Below, piece by piece: positions 1 to 8,943 of a DNA stretch of 64,000 nucleotides. The stretch's first letter is position 1. The number at the start of each line of letters is the position of its first letter. Source of the DNA: CAWKEY01 sp963848675 (GTDB taxonomy: Bacteria > Pseudomonadota > Gammaproteobacteria > Methylococcales > Methylomonadaceae); assembly GCA_963848675.1 (NCBI GenBank), contig CAWKEY010000053.1, forward strand, positions 24,890 through 88,889, read 5' to 3'. The notes below the pieces were generated by a model, which saw nothing but the letters and a program-made list of their open reading frames with translations, had not been told where the DNA came from and searched no databases. The position numbers were made by a program, and so were the translations under genes.

Positions 1-771
1 TGCAGGTACAGCAACACGTTGAGTACGACGACCCTGACGGCTTCTTCAGTGCTACTTTGCTCGTTAAAGTCAACACGCGTGGTTCCGCGTTGTACATCAA
101 CGGTCAGGAAGCCGTTCAGTTTTTGCCGGTGCCGCTCATCACTCGCTATCCTGGGCTTAGTATTTTTCTGGGCCCACGCGTAATGCGTGTACGGCACACT
201 TTGCACCGCAAACTCGTCCAGAGCAATCAAAGCAGTATCTTCACTGAGCTGTGCCGTTTTTTTTAAAGTCGGCGATAAATTCAGCCTGTGCCTGGGCGTT
301 GGCAGGGCCATAGTCGCGGTGCACTTTTTGTAACGACAGGCCCCATTGGGCGAACAGTTGATACAGGCGAGCGCGACTTACTTGAACGTGCCATTTTTGC
401 TCAATCACTGCGCGCATGCGGTCTGCCGTCCATTGATAGCTGTCAATACCATAATCAGCCGGGGTTTTATGCAGCAGCATATAGCGCACGATACGTTGGC
501 GCTGTTCAGACAAGCGCTGCTCCCGGTGCACCGGCGCGCGCTCAAGCAATTTTTCAAAGCCGCCGTGTAAATAGCTGTCGAGCCAATACACCAGGGTCTG
601 CCGACGAACGTGGTGTTCGCGACACACTTCGGACAGATTCTGCCCATCCCAAATGGCTTTCAGTGCCAAAAGCCGTCTGCGCTGCCAATACTTTTGATGG
701 CCGTAATACTGCTTCTGCCAAGCTTCCTGATCGTGAGGCGCCAGGCGCTGAAGGCGTAGTCTGCGAATCAT
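1..771 (-). pseudogene. IS630-family transposase, two frames, cut by the window edge
   Basis: A cut-and-paste transposase read leftward from an ATG at 769-771, preceded on the minus strand by a good Shine-Dalgarno (aaggagg). The first 176 residues are a helix-turn-helix region (residues about 35-70) typical of IS630 N-termini. This frame stops at 241. The coding continues one base on in another frame with TAQLSEDTALIALDEF, which includes the first catalytic Asp, and runs to the window edge. The frame change falls on a run of eight A (minus strand) at 257-264. Some IS630 members use programmed frameshifting to join two frames, so this may be regulation rather than decay. The rest of the DDE domain lies outside the window, so completeness cannot be judged. 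Confidence 0.75.
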
Positions 772-921
772 GCCTCCTCCTTAATATTGCTGTTTCAGTA
801 ACTTAAAGATACACGTTTTTTGGATCAGTTGGGAATAATAAGATCCTTCAGCCAAGACATAAGCATTACGACGCTGGACCGCGTATAGTGGACATTTAGT
901 CTTTTAAAAGAGGGTGTTGTC

Positions 922-1875
922 ATGCCAATGAATCGCATTCAGTTCCAACCGGGCTTGTCGATGCCTGAGTTTCTCAAAGACTTCGGTACCGAAGCACAAT
1001 GTGAGGCCGAGTTAGAACAAGCGCGATGGCCTCGCGGCTTTGTTTGCCCTTGCTGCACCCACACGGGGCATAGCGTATTTAAAGTCGGATCGCACAACAT
1101 GTTTCAGTGCCAAGCGTGTCGACATCAAACGTCGCTCATCGCCGGGACGCTCTTCCAAAGTACCAAACTACCGCTGACCCTTGGGTTCTTGGCGATCTAC
1201 TTCATCAGCCAAGCCAAGACCGGCTTGTCCGCATTGGCTCTGATGCGATATCTGGGCGTCAGTTATCCCACGGCATGGCTTATACAGCACAAGCTCATGG
1301 AAGCCATGTCGGATCGGGAAACGCATTACACTCTCAGCGGCCAAGTTCAAGTCGATGATGCTTACTTCGGTCTTGAGCTCAGTGGTGGCAAGGCCGGCCG
1401 GGGTTCTGAAAACAAAGTCCCCTTTGTTGCGGCGCTTGCCTTCGATGAGGAAGGGCATCCCTTGCGCGTCAAGTTAACGCCAGTCTCCGGCTTTACCAGC
1501 AAGGCCATTGCCGACTGGGTTAAAACCAACCTTGCTTCCCGATGTGCAGTGCTTTCTGACGGCTTGGCCTGTTTTGCTGCGCTGACCGAGGCGGGTTGCC
1601 AACACCACGCGATCATCATCGGTGGCCGCAAACCTAAAGACCTGCCAGAATTCCTGTGGCTCAACACCGTACTGGGCAACCTAAAAACCAGCCTGGGTGG
1701 GGCTTATCACGCCTTTGATTTCGCAAAATACGCCTCGCGTTATTTAGCGGCGTTCGCCTATCGCTTCAACCGTCGTTTCCAGCTCGATACCCTCCCGAGG
1801 CATCTTCTCGTGGCCGCCATCGCTGTCGGACCTCGCCCAGACGCCTGGCTTCGATCAGCTGAAGCATCTTGCTAA
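922..1875 (+). CDS. IS1595-family transposase
   Basis: DDE-type transposase of 317 residues. The N-terminus has a zinc ribbon with two C-x2-C pairs (CPCC and CQAC, residues about 42-65). The catalytic domain follows with VDDAYFG (about 144-150), LSDGL (about 208-212) and GNLKTSL, matching the D-D-N pattern of the ISXO2/IS1595 group. Length fits the family and no frame break is seen. The start ATG at 922 follows a weak G-rich leader. Possible terminal repeats are agtggacattt near 887 and its imperfect complement aaatgagcact ending near 1915; no target duplication was found, so the ends are tentative. The element ends just upstream of dusA and may have replaced its native promoter. Confidence 0.85.
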   Translation: MPMNRIQFQPGLSMPEFLKDFGTEAQCEAELEQARWPRGFVCPCCTHTGHSVFKVGSHNMFQCQACRHQTSLIAGTLFQSTKLPLTLGFLAIYFISQAKTGLSALALMRYLGVSYPTAWLIQHKLMEAMSDRETHYTLSGQVQVDDAYFGLELSGGKAGRGSENKVPFVAALAFDEEGHPLRVKLTPVSGFTSKAIADWVKTNLASRCAVLSDGLACFAALTEAGCQHHAIIIGGRKPKDLPEFLWLNTVLGNLKTSLGGAYHAFDFAKYASRYLAAFAYRFNRRFQLDTLPRHLLVAAIAVGPRPDAWLRSAEASC

Positions 1876-1938
1876 TCAAGAAAAGTAATGCGGACTGATA
1901 GATAAAAATGAGCACTTTTTAACTACCTTTAAACCCCT

Positions 1939-2916
1939 TTGAACACCTATAAATTCTCAAATCGCTTTAGTGTTGCTCCGATGCTCGATTGGACGGACCG
2001 CCATTGCCGCTATTTTCACAGGCTGCTGACGCGGCACGCTTTGGTATATACCGAAATGGTGACGACAGGTGCTTTACTGCATGGCGATCCGCAGCGATTT
2101 TTGCAATTTAATGCGGCTGAACATCCGCTTGCATTTCAATTGGGTGGCAGTAATCCGCATGATCTTGCTGCTTGCTCCAGGCTAATTGAAGATTATGGCT
2201 ATGACGAAGTCAATTTGAATGTGGGGTGCCCAAGTGATCGGGTGCAGAACGGACGGTTTGGTGCTTGTTTAATGGCTGACCCTGAGTTGGTTGCCAAATG
2301 CGTTGCGGCAATGGGGCAGACGGTTGCGATTCCAGTTACGGTTAAATGCAGAATTGGCATTGATGACATGGACTCTTATGAAGAGCTGGTGCATTTTGTG
2401 GCAACGCTTGCCGATGCCGGATGCAGCACGTTTATTATACATGCCCGGAAAGCCTGGCTGAGCGGTTTGTCACCCAAGGAGAACCGCGATATACCGCCCT
2501 TGCGCTATGATGTGGTTTATCAAATAAAGAGCGATTTTCCGCAGCTGGAAATTGTTTTGAATGGCGGTATTACCTCACTGGATCAGGCTGAGGCCGTTTT
2601 GCACCATGTTGACGGCGTAATGATGGGGCGTGAAGCCTATCACAATCCGTATATCCTGGCTGAATTGGATAGCCGGTTTTTTGCCGATACGAGTGGGCCA
2701 AAATCACGGCAGGAAATCATGCAACTGCTGCTGCCCTATATTCAACAACAGCTCAAAACGGGTGTGCGCCTAAGCTCTATATCGCGGCATATCTTAGGCC
2801 TTTTTCACGGCGAACCCGGCGCCAGAGGCTGGCGCCGGCATATCAGTGAGAATGCCTGCAAACCCGGCGCCGATGCGCAAGTCATTGTAGATGCATTAAA
2901 CTTAATTACTCATTGA
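1939..2916 (+). CDS. dusA: tRNA-dihydrouridine(20/20a) synthase DusA
   Basis: FMN-dependent enzyme that reduces uridine to dihydrouridine at positions 20/20a of the tRNA D-loop. It is a TIM-barrel protein of 325 aa, normal for DusA. Visible signatures are SVAPMLDWTDRHCR at the N-terminus, the NVGCPSD motif with catalytic Cys about residue 97, and the FIIHARKA and NGGI segments of the flavin site. The start is probably TTG at 1939, because the next in-frame ATG (1981) would remove the conserved first strand. Little room (about 60 bp) lies between it and the upstream transposase, so its promoter may come from the insertion element. Confidence 0.95.
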   Translation: MNTYKFSNRFSVAPMLDWTDRHCRYFHRLLTRHALVYTEMVTTGALLHGDPQRFLQFNAAEHPLAFQLGGSNPHDLAACSRLIEDYGYDEVNLNVGCPSDRVQNGRFGACLMADPELVAKCVAAMGQTVAIPVTVKCRIGIDDMDSYEELVHFVATLADAGCSTFIIHARKAWLSGLSPKENRDIPPLRYDVVYQIKSDFPQLEIVLNGGITSLDQAEAVLHHVDGVMMGREAYHNPYILAELDSRFFADTSGPKSRQEIMQLLLPYIQQQLKTGVRLSSISRHILGLFHGEPGARGWRRHISENACKPGADAQVIVDALNLITH

Positions 2917-2950
2917 TGTATACTAGCCGGTCATTTTTTTATAACTGAGA

Positions 2951-3499
2951 GTGTCTATGGAAGAGTATTTTTCCAAAATTATCGAAGCCGTCGGTGAAGA
3001 CGTTACCCGCGAAGGCCTGATCGATACACCGAAACGTGCAGCGCAAGCGTTTAAATTTCTAAACAACGGCTATGAGAAAACACTGGAGGAAGTGCTCAAC
3101 GACGCCATCTTTACGGCCGACACTGAGGATATGGTTATCGTCAAGGATATCGAATTGTATTCCTTGTGCGAACACCATTTACTGCCGTTTATTGGTAAAT
3201 GCCATGTCGGTTATTTGCCCCAAGGGAAAGTGCTGGGCTTGTCCAAAGTAGCGCGCATCATTGACATGTATGCCCGACGTTTACAGATTCAGGAAAAACT
3301 CACCAAACAAATAGCGGATGCCATTGAGCTTTCAATTGGAGCTAAAGGTGTGGCCGTGGTTATAGAAGCCAAGCATTTATGCATGATGATGCGGGGAGTG
3401 GAAAAACAGAATTCGGTAATGACAACTTCGGTCATGACCGGAATTTTCCGTAAAGAAATTAGCACCCGCTCTGAGTTTTTGAATCTGATTAACAGATAA
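2951..3499 (+). CDS. folE: GTP cyclohydrolase I
   Basis: Converts GTP to dihydroneopterin triphosphate, the first step of folate synthesis, as a cytosolic homodecamer. Seen in the sequence: the zinc site SLCEHHLLPF (Cys about residue 73), the LGLSKVARI helix and the second zinc Cys in HLCMMMRGVEKQ. Length (182 aa) is slightly short, as usual for the compact bacterial form. The start can be GTG at 2951 or ATG at 2957; the latter gives MEEYF and is equally plausible. The stop codon overlaps the first base of the next start (hemH), suggesting translational coupling. Confidence 0.95.
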   Translation: MSMEEYFSKIIEAVGEDVTREGLIDTPKRAAQAFKFLNNGYEKTLEEVLNDAIFTADTEDMVIVKDIELYSLCEHHLLPFIGKCHVGYLPQGKVLGLSKVARIIDMYARRLQIQEKLTKQIADAIELSIGAKGVAVVIEAKHLCMMMRGVEKQNSVMTTSVMTGIFRKEISTRSEFLNLINR

Positions 3500-4476
3500 T
3501 GTTAGTCATGACAGCAAAAAAAACAGCTGTGTTACTGGCCAATCTAGGCTCACCTGCGGCTCCCACAACGTCGGCAGTGCGGCGCTTTCTTAAGGAATTT
3601 CTTTGGGATCCACGGGTTGTCAATCTCCCCAGGCCATTATGGTGGTTGATCCTGCATTTTTTTGTACTGCCCTTTCGCCCTCGCAAATCAGCAAATGCTT
3701 ATCGCAAGATATGGGATACAAAGGGCTCACCTTTAATTTTCCTGACCTGCCAACTCACTGAGTTGGTGGCTGAGCGGCTAACAGCAAAAGGTGTCATTAC
3801 AGACTATGCCATGCGCTACGGCGAACCTTCAATTGCAAAGCGCTTAAGAGCCTTTAGAGAGCAGGGCATTGACCAGATCATCATTTTGCCCTTATATCCT
3901 CAGTATTCTTCAACAACAACGACATCCATCTATGATGATGTAATCAAAGAACTTAACCGATGGCGCCATCTGCCCAGTCTACATTTTATTAGTCATTACC
4001 ATCAGGATGAGCGCTATATTGCAGCAATTGCCGATGCCGTTGAACAGTCATGGCGCAAACACGGCAGACATGAGCTGTTGTTAATGTCTTTTCACGGCTT
4101 GCCTGAAGTGCTGACAAAATGAGGTGATCCGTATTTTTATCATTGCCAAAACACGGCTGTCTTAATTGCTGAAAAACTGGGCTTGAATGATAAACAGTGG
4201 CTACTGGTGTTTCAGTCGCGCTTTGGAAAGGCGGAATGGTTAAAACCCTATTGTGTGGATACCCTGCAAAGTTTACCGGGTCAGGGCATAAAACAAATCG
4301 ACGTGGTATGTCCGGGTTTTGCCGTCGATTGCCTGGAAACGCTAGAAGAAATCGCCATGGAGAATAAAGCCCTATTCATTGCCGCTGGTGGCGAAGAATA
4401 TCGTTATATCCCAGCTTTAAACGACGCAGAATCTCATGTTGATGCTATAGTTAAATTGCTTGAACGACAACTTTAA
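3499..4476 (+). pseudogene. hemH: Ferrochelatase with one in-frame TGA
   Basis: Inserts ferrous iron into protoporphyrin IX, the last step of haem synthesis. The reading frame runs through 3499-4476 with a single interruption, TGA at 4120-4122. Upstream are TGILLANLG-like VLLANLGSPAAPT at the N-terminus and the conserved MSFHGLP. Directly after the stop the same frame continues with GDPYFYHCQKT, the family motif following HGLP, then QSRFGKAEW and the C-terminal CPGFAVDCLETLEEIAMEN. Nothing else is missing and the total of about 325 codons is normal. It is a nonsense mutation, a sequencing error or readthrough; the sequence alone cannot say. The ATG at 3508 is an alternative start. Confidence 0.85.
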
Positions 4477-4481
4477 AAATC

Positions 4482-4676
4482 ATGAATACGAATGGATATG
4501 ACAGCGACTGTTCTGTTTGCCGGCTGATGCGTAGCCTTGCTTTTACGGGTGTCGGCATGGGCATAGGCGGAGGAGCGGCCTATTTGTTGGGCGCATCGAA
4601 AGAAAACGCGCTGCTGATAGGTGTTGTTGTGGCGGCGATTATAGTTTTTGGGGTTATCGATAAGAAAAAGAGCTAA
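4482..4676 (+). CDS. Small membrane protein, unknown function
   Basis: A 64-residue protein. After a polar N-terminus with two Cys (CSVC), two hydrophobic segments follow: a glycine-rich one (residues about 20-38, GVGMGIGGGAAYLLG) and a second (about 42-58, ALLIGVVVAAIIVFGVI). It ends in a positively charged tail, KKKS. This predicts a small two-pass inner-membrane protein. It lies 5 bp after hemH and 5 bp before the MutS-like gene, so it is probably in the same transcript. I do not recognise a family. Confidence 0.6.
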   Translation: MNTNGYDSDCSVCRLMRSLAFTGVGMGIGGGAAYLLGASKENALLIGVVVAAIIVFGVIDKKKS

Positions 4677-4681
4677 AAACC

Positions 4682-6280
4682 ATGCAAGAGACAATTTTAC
4701 AAGGCTGGCGTGATAAATCCTGGCCCGTCGTGCGTTCAAGCAAGCCCTTACAGACCGGCGAAGGTGTTATTGATGAAGGCGCTTTTAGTACCATTGAAGT
4801 TGACGAATTATTCGATACCATCAACCATGCCTCAACAACGATAGGCCAGTCACTATTGTTTCGGTCTTTAACCCGGCCACTCGCTTCCTTGGCCGAAATC
4901 AAGGCAAAACAGGCAGCCGTTTCCGAGCTGAACAATAATCCGGTGCTAAAAGTAAATCTTGATCGCATTGTGGAAAATGCAGCCGGCAGCGAGAAAAACT
5001 TTTATTTACTGTTGTTTGGTGAATTTCTCGGCTCATTCGGCACCGCCAGAGAAGAGCATGAAATAGAGGGATATGGCTATCTGCAATATAAAAGAGGCGT
5101 CCGCTTTATGTTGGAACTTGTTGACGGTATAAACGCAATTGAGACACCACAAAGCACCTATCTGCGAAGCGTTTTTGACAAAATAAAAGCATTTGCCGAT
5201 AGCCGCGCCTATTCTTTAATGGCTGGCCCCGTCTATGTCTCGGAAAACGGCATTCAATGCAAGCAGGAGCGCAAGGGCTCGCTGACACCGGCAATCATTT
5301 TTAAACCCCGCATATTCAAGCCGCTGCTAATTTTTTTGTTTTTCGCGTGCATATGGACGCTGGCGCATTTTTTCCCCACTGACATATTCAAAGTTTCTGT
5401 TGAGTCCATACCAACAGCCACGATTTTTTTTGTGCCGTTATTACTAATTTATTTTCCGATTGTCGGCGGATTTGACAGGGATAGCTGCATCATCCCTTTA
5501 AGGCATGAACTTAAGCATTCACAAGCAGTTGCAGAAACTCTGGACGCACTGGGGCAGCTGGATCAATTACTCTCATTTTTGAAATTTGCCGATGCATTCG
5601 GCAGCAGCATGGTCTTGCCTGAGCTTACAGAAGCAACACATCACCGGATCAAACTGGCTGATGCCAAAAATCCGGTTTTAGGTAAAGCCAACAATCGCTA
5701 TGTCGGCAACGATTTTGTACTGGAAGATGAAAAACTCGTGCTCATAACCGGTCCCAATAGCGGTGGGAAAACTGCTTTCTGCAAAACCATTACCCAGATT
5801 CAATTGCTTTCGCAAATTGGCTGTTTTGTGCCTGCCAAATCTGCAACCCTGACAGTGGCCGACAGAATTTTTTATCAGGCGCCTGAAATCAGTCATCTGG
5901 ATGATGGGGAAGGGCGCTTTGGCACGGAACTGAAAAGAACCAAAGATATTTTTCTGGCAACCAGCGCTAAAAGCCTGGTTGTGCTTGATGAATTATCGGA
6001 AGGAACGACGTTTGAAGAAAAAATGGAATCGTCATCCAATGTCCTCAACGGCTTTTATCGGAAAGGCAACAGTACCATTTTAATCACCCACAATCATCAA
6101 TTGGTCGATAACTTCGTAAAGCAGGGGATCGGCGTGGCTAAACAGGTGGAATTTGCTCATGACGCGCCGACCTATAAACTGATTACCGGTATTTCACGCG
6201 TGAGTCATGCCGATCGCGTCGCCAAGAAAATCGGCTTTTCCAAAGAAGATATAGACAACTACCTGGCCGATTCAAAATGA
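4682..6280 (+). CDS. MutS-like ATPase with membrane segments
   Basis: A 532-aa protein with the ATPase domain of the MutS family at the C-terminus: Walker A GPNSGGKT (residues about 356-363), Walker B VVLDELSEGT (about 432-441) and the ITHNHQL segment. It lacks the mismatch-binding N-terminal domain of true MutS. Two hydrophobic stretches sit in the middle (about 207-228 and 240-262), so the core and lever parts may be membrane anchored. This resembles MutS-related proteins more often seen in Bacteroidetes. Function is unknown; a role in mismatch repair should not be assumed. It starts 5 bp after the small membrane protein gene and appears complete. Confidence 0.75.
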   Translation: MQETILQGWRDKSWPVVRSSKPLQTGEGVIDEGAFSTIEVDELFDTINHASTTIGQSLLFRSLTRPLASLAEIKAKQAAVSELNNNPVLKVNLDRIVENAAGSEKNFYLLLFGEFLGSFGTAREEHEIEGYGYLQYKRGVRFMLELVDGINAIETPQSTYLRSVFDKIKAFADSRAYSLMAGPVYVSENGIQCKQERKGSLTPAIIFKPRIFKPLLIFLFFACIWTLAHFFPTDIFKVSVESIPTATIFFVPLLLIYFPIVGGFDRDSCIIPLRHELKHSQAVAETLDALGQLDQLLSFLKFADAFGSSMVLPELTEATHHRIKLADAKNPVLGKANNRYVGNDFVLEDEKLVLITGPNSGGKTAFCKTITQIQLLSQIGCFVPAKSATLTVADRIFYQAPEISHLDDGEGRFGTELKRTKDIFLATSAKSLVVLDELSEGTTFEEKMESSSNVLNGFYRKGNSTILITHNHQLVDNFVKQGIGVAKQVEFAHDAPTYKLITGISRVSHADRVAKKIGFSKEDIDNYLADSK

Positions 6281-6330
6281 ATCCAAAGACATCAGCTTAA
6301 CTGATTCAAGCCCGATGAGGAGTCACCAAC

Positions 6331-6906
6331 ATGCTAAAAACAGTTGCTCTTTTGCTATTCACCATGATCATCCCGGCTAGCGCCCTGGCTGATATTTTTA
6401 AATATGTAGACTCCTTTGGGCGTACCTATTATAGCGATGAGCCTAAAAACAGCTTGTACAGACGGATCATCAGGACTAGACCCAAAGATTATGCTAAAGC
6501 ACTGCCCTATGCCGGCGTTAATAGAAAGAAATATTCGGAACTGGTGGCTGAAGCAGCCTATAGGCATCAGGTTGATGCCAAATTATTACACGCTGTTATT
6601 CAGGCGGAGTCAGCTTACGATGCGAGCGCCATATCTTCGGCCGGTGCGGTCGGTTTAATGCAGTTAATGCCTGATACCGCCAGACGATATGGTGTTACTG
6701 ACCGTCGTGATCCCAACCAGAATATTGAGGGTGGCACTCGCTATCTTAAATATTTATTGCAATTGTTTAATTCCAATTTAAATCTCGCGGTTGCCGCGTA
6801 CAATGCAGGTGAAAATGCGGTAATTAAATATAACCATTCGATTCCGCCGTATCCCGAGACACGCAATTATGTCAAACAGGTACTGGCTTTATATAATAAG
6901 TCCTGA
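6331..6906 (+). CDS. Lytic transglycosylase with DUF4124 N-terminus
   Basis: Peptidoglycan lytic transglycosylase, exported. A signal peptide covers residues 1-20 (hydrophobic core, cleavage after ALA). A short DUF4124-type segment follows (DIFKYVDSFGRTYYSDEP), then an SLT domain: catalytic Glu about residue 93 in VIQAESAYD, the GAVGLMQLMP motif, NPNQNIEGGTRYL and AVAAYNAGENAV. Length is 191 aa and all SLT motifs are present. A good Shine-Dalgarno (gatgaggag) lies upstream. The HDOD gene starts 2 bp downstream, so the two are probably co-transcribed. Confidence 0.9.
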   Translation: MLKTVALLLFTMIIPASALADIFKYVDSFGRTYYSDEPKNSLYRRIIRTRPKDYAKALPYAGVNRKKYSELVAEAAYRHQVDAKLLHAVIQAESAYDASAISSAGAVGLMQLMPDTARRYGVTDRRDPNQNIEGGTRYLKYLLQLFNSNLNLAVAAYNAGENAVIKYNHSIPPYPETRNYVKQVLALYNKS

Positions 6907-6908
6907 TA

Positions 6909-7772
6909 ATGCAGGTAATAACGCCGCAATCATTGGTTGAAAACACGTTAGAGCTGTGTTCACTTCCGGATATTTATTTTCAAATTCGTGAAATGATCAG
7001 TGATCCCCGGTTTTCGATGGAAGACATGGGGCAAGTGATCAGTAAAGATCCCGCCCTGAGTCTGCGCCTGTTGAAAGTCGTAAATAGCTCCTTTTACGGA
7101 TTTTCGGCACGGATTGATACAGTTTCCAGAGCAATCAGCATCGTCGGCATCAATGACTTGCAGAATCTGATTCTCGCCACGGCTGTAGTGGATTCTTTCA
7201 GCAATATTCCGAGCGACCTGGTCGATATGACCGCCTTCTGGATGCGTAGTATTAGTTGCGGCGTAATAGCGAGGCTATTGGCAAAAAAAAGTGCAATATT
7301 GCACAGTGAGCGCCTTTTCTTAACCGGTTTGCTGCACGATATCGGCTCTCTGGTCTTATATGCCAAGTTGCCGAGCCAATCTCTTGAGGTTTTATTGACA
7401 GCTGCGAACAATCGCTATCTGGTAGCTGATCTCGAACAGGAAATTATAGGCTTTACCCATGCGGATATAGGTAGTGAATTAATCAAAGCCTGGGGTCTGC
7501 CGGATTCACTGGCTGAAGCGATAAGATGTTACTTGAATCCGGAAATGGCTTTAACCTACAAGCTTGACACTCATTTATTATTTTTGGCAGCGCGTTTGTC
7601 CGATAGTGCCGAACAAAACAAATCAGTTGCAGATATTCTTGCGGAAGTGCCCGAGGAAACCTTGCTCATCACCCGACTCAATGAGCAACTGATAACAGAA
7701 GTCATGCAGTGCGCCAATACAGAATTTACACAAACATTTGAACTGATGGCCCCCGGCAAGCGCTTTCATTAG
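6909..7772 (+). CDS. HDOD domain protein
   Basis: A 287-aa cytosolic signalling protein made of an HDOD domain, a non-catalytic or degenerate HD relative linked to signal transduction. Visible features are SKDPALSLRLLKVVNSSFYG (residues about 44-63), AISIVGINDLQNLILATAV (about 75-93) and LLHDIGSLVLYAKL (about 141-154). No receiver, GGDEF or EAL domain is attached. It follows the transglycosylase gene by 2 bp. Its last four bases overlap the convergent yceF gene tail to tail. Confidence 0.85.
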   Translation: MQVITPQSLVENTLELCSLPDIYFQIREMISDPRFSMEDMGQVISKDPALSLRLLKVVNSSFYGFSARIDTVSRAISIVGINDLQNLILATAVVDSFSNIPSDLVDMTAFWMRSISCGVIARLLAKKSAILHSERLFLTGLLHDIGSLVLYAKLPSQSLEVLLTAANNRYLVADLEQEIIGFTHADIGSELIKAWGLPDSLAEAIRCYLNPEMALTYKLDTHLLFLAARLSDSAEQNKSVADILAEVPEETLLITRLNEQLITEVMQCANTEFTQTFELMAPGKRFH

Positions 7773-8353
7773 ACCACTTGCACGCCAAATTGGGCCAATA
7801 AGGCAATCAGTTTGATTAAAGGCAACCCGATTAAAGCATTGGGATCATCGCTCTGAATTTTCTCAAATAAAGCAATGCCCAGGCCTTCAGATTTAAAGCC
7901 TCCGGCACAATCATAGGGCTGATCAAGATCAACATAATGCTCAATCTGTTTCAACGCTAATGATTTAAAAAAGACTGTGCAAATGTCTACATCAGTCAGG
8001 CACTCTTTTGTTTGGCTGTTAGCAACACACACCCCCGTATAAAAACTTACCTGATTTCCGGATGCCGCCTTGAGTTGAGCAATGGCATTTTCCCTGTTGC
8101 CTGGTTTATTCAGTTGCGTTCCATTGAGCATGGCAACCTGGTCAGAGCCAATAATAAGATGCTCAGGGAATTTTTCGATCAGCGCGAAGGCTTTTAATCT
8201 GCTTATGCGTAGCGCTAGTTCAGGTGGAGTTTCGTGGGCAAGGGCGCTTTCATCAATCTCCGGACAGGCGCTTGTAAAGTCAACCCGCAATTTTTTTAAC
8301 AATGCCTGACGATAATTTGAGCTTGACGCTAGAACCAAATTATTTATTTTCAT
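7769..8353 (-). CDS. yceF: Maf-type nucleotide pyrophosphatase (YceF-like)
   Basis: House-cleaning pyrophosphatase of the Maf family; the YceF branch acts on 7-methyl-GTP. The N-terminus LVLASSSNYRQALLKKL is the nucleotide-binding loop. IIGSDQVAMLNG has the catalytic Asp, SFYTGVCV follows, and CAGGFKSEGLGIALFE with DPNALIGLPL are the C-terminal Maf signatures. The order and the FKSEG form match YceF rather than YhdE. I chose the ATG at 8353 (MKINNLVLASS) because it puts the motif at the normal place; an ATG at 8386 would add 11 residues. It is divergent from yceD. Confidence 0.9.
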   Translation of the reverse strand: MKINNLVLASSSNYRQALLKKLRVDFTSACPEIDESALAHETPPELALRISRLKAFALIEKFPEHLIIGSDQVAMLNGTQLNKPGNRENAIAQLKAASGNQVSFYTGVCVANSQTKECLTDVDICTVFFKSLALKQIEHYVDLDQPYDCAGGFKSEGLGIALFEKIQSDDPNALIGLPLIKLIALLAQFGVQVV

Positions 8354-8377
8354 CTCAAGATTAGTTTTGTCATGCGT

Positions 8378-8406
8378 TTGACGCATTTGTTGTTTCCGGA
8401 TATTAT
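8378..8406 (+). promoter_or_regulatory. Candidate sigma-70 promoter for yceD-rpmF
   Basis: A -35 box TTGACG (8378-8383) and a -10 box TATTAT (8401-8406) are separated by exactly 17 bp, and each matches consensus at five of six positions. Transcription would begin near 8413, only a few bases before the yceD ATG at 8416, so the message would be almost leaderless. This is inference from sequence only. Confidence 0.55.
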
Positions 8407-8415
8407 TGCACAGTT

Positions 8416-8943
8416 ATGTTAAATCGATTGCCCGAATATATAGACCCTTTACAGCTGGCTGACAAGCGCGGCGAGTTCAAGGGTCAAATACCATTAAGCA
8501 GCATGGATCGACTGGCCGGTTTACTGGCCAATGATTCCGGCGCCGTTACTGTTGAGCTTTTTTTTGGCCGGGAAGGAAAATTGGCTAAAATTGAGGGGCA
8601 GATACTGGCCGTTTTGGAGCTTGAATGTCAAAACTGTCTTGGGGCAATGCAATGGGCCGTCACTGGCACAATAAAGCTCGGCATTGTTACCTCAATAGAT
8701 CAAGCGAATAGATTGCCCGCAGATTATGAGCCCTTGTTAGTTGAAGACGGAAAAATTAGTCTTAACACCGTGATTGAAGATGAATTGCTGCTTTCCCTGC
8801 CTGCATTCCCCAGGCATCAGCACGATTGTTTTCACTCCGATTGGCACAATGACACAGTAGAGTCTTCACTGCATAAAGAGCAATCACCCCCAGAAAATCC
8901 TTTTTCCATCTTAGCCAAACTTAAAAACATTGGAGATTCATAA
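8416..8943 (+). CDS. yceD: YceD, DUF177 family, 23S rRNA accumulation protein
   Basis: A 175-aa DUF177 protein. In E. coli the homologue is linked to 23S rRNA accumulation and is always paired with rpmF. Here it has the ELECQNCLGAM motif (residues about 73-83; the family has a C-x2-C), the LNTVIEDELLLSLPAFP segment, and a C-terminal PENPFSILAKLKN that matches the family end. The stop codon shares one base with the rpmF start, so translation is probably coupled. The start at 8416 agrees with family length. Confidence 0.9.
   Translation: MLNRLPEYIDPLQLADKRGEFKGQIPLSSMDRLAGLLANDSGAVTVELFFGREGKLAKIEGQILAVLELECQNCLGAMQWAVTGTIKLGIVTSIDQANRLPADYEPLLVEDGKISLNTVIEDELLLSLPAFPRHQHDCFHSDWHNDTVESSLHKEQSPPENPFSILAKLKNIGDS

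Noticed and set aside
288..806. Open frame of 172 codons on the plus strand at the left edge
   Set aside because: It is fully antisense to the IS630 transposase, which has clear family motifs and its own ribosome site.
4120..4122. Selenocysteine at the ferrochelatase TGA
   Set aside because: Ferrochelatases have no known selenocysteine at this place and no obvious stem-loop follows the codon.
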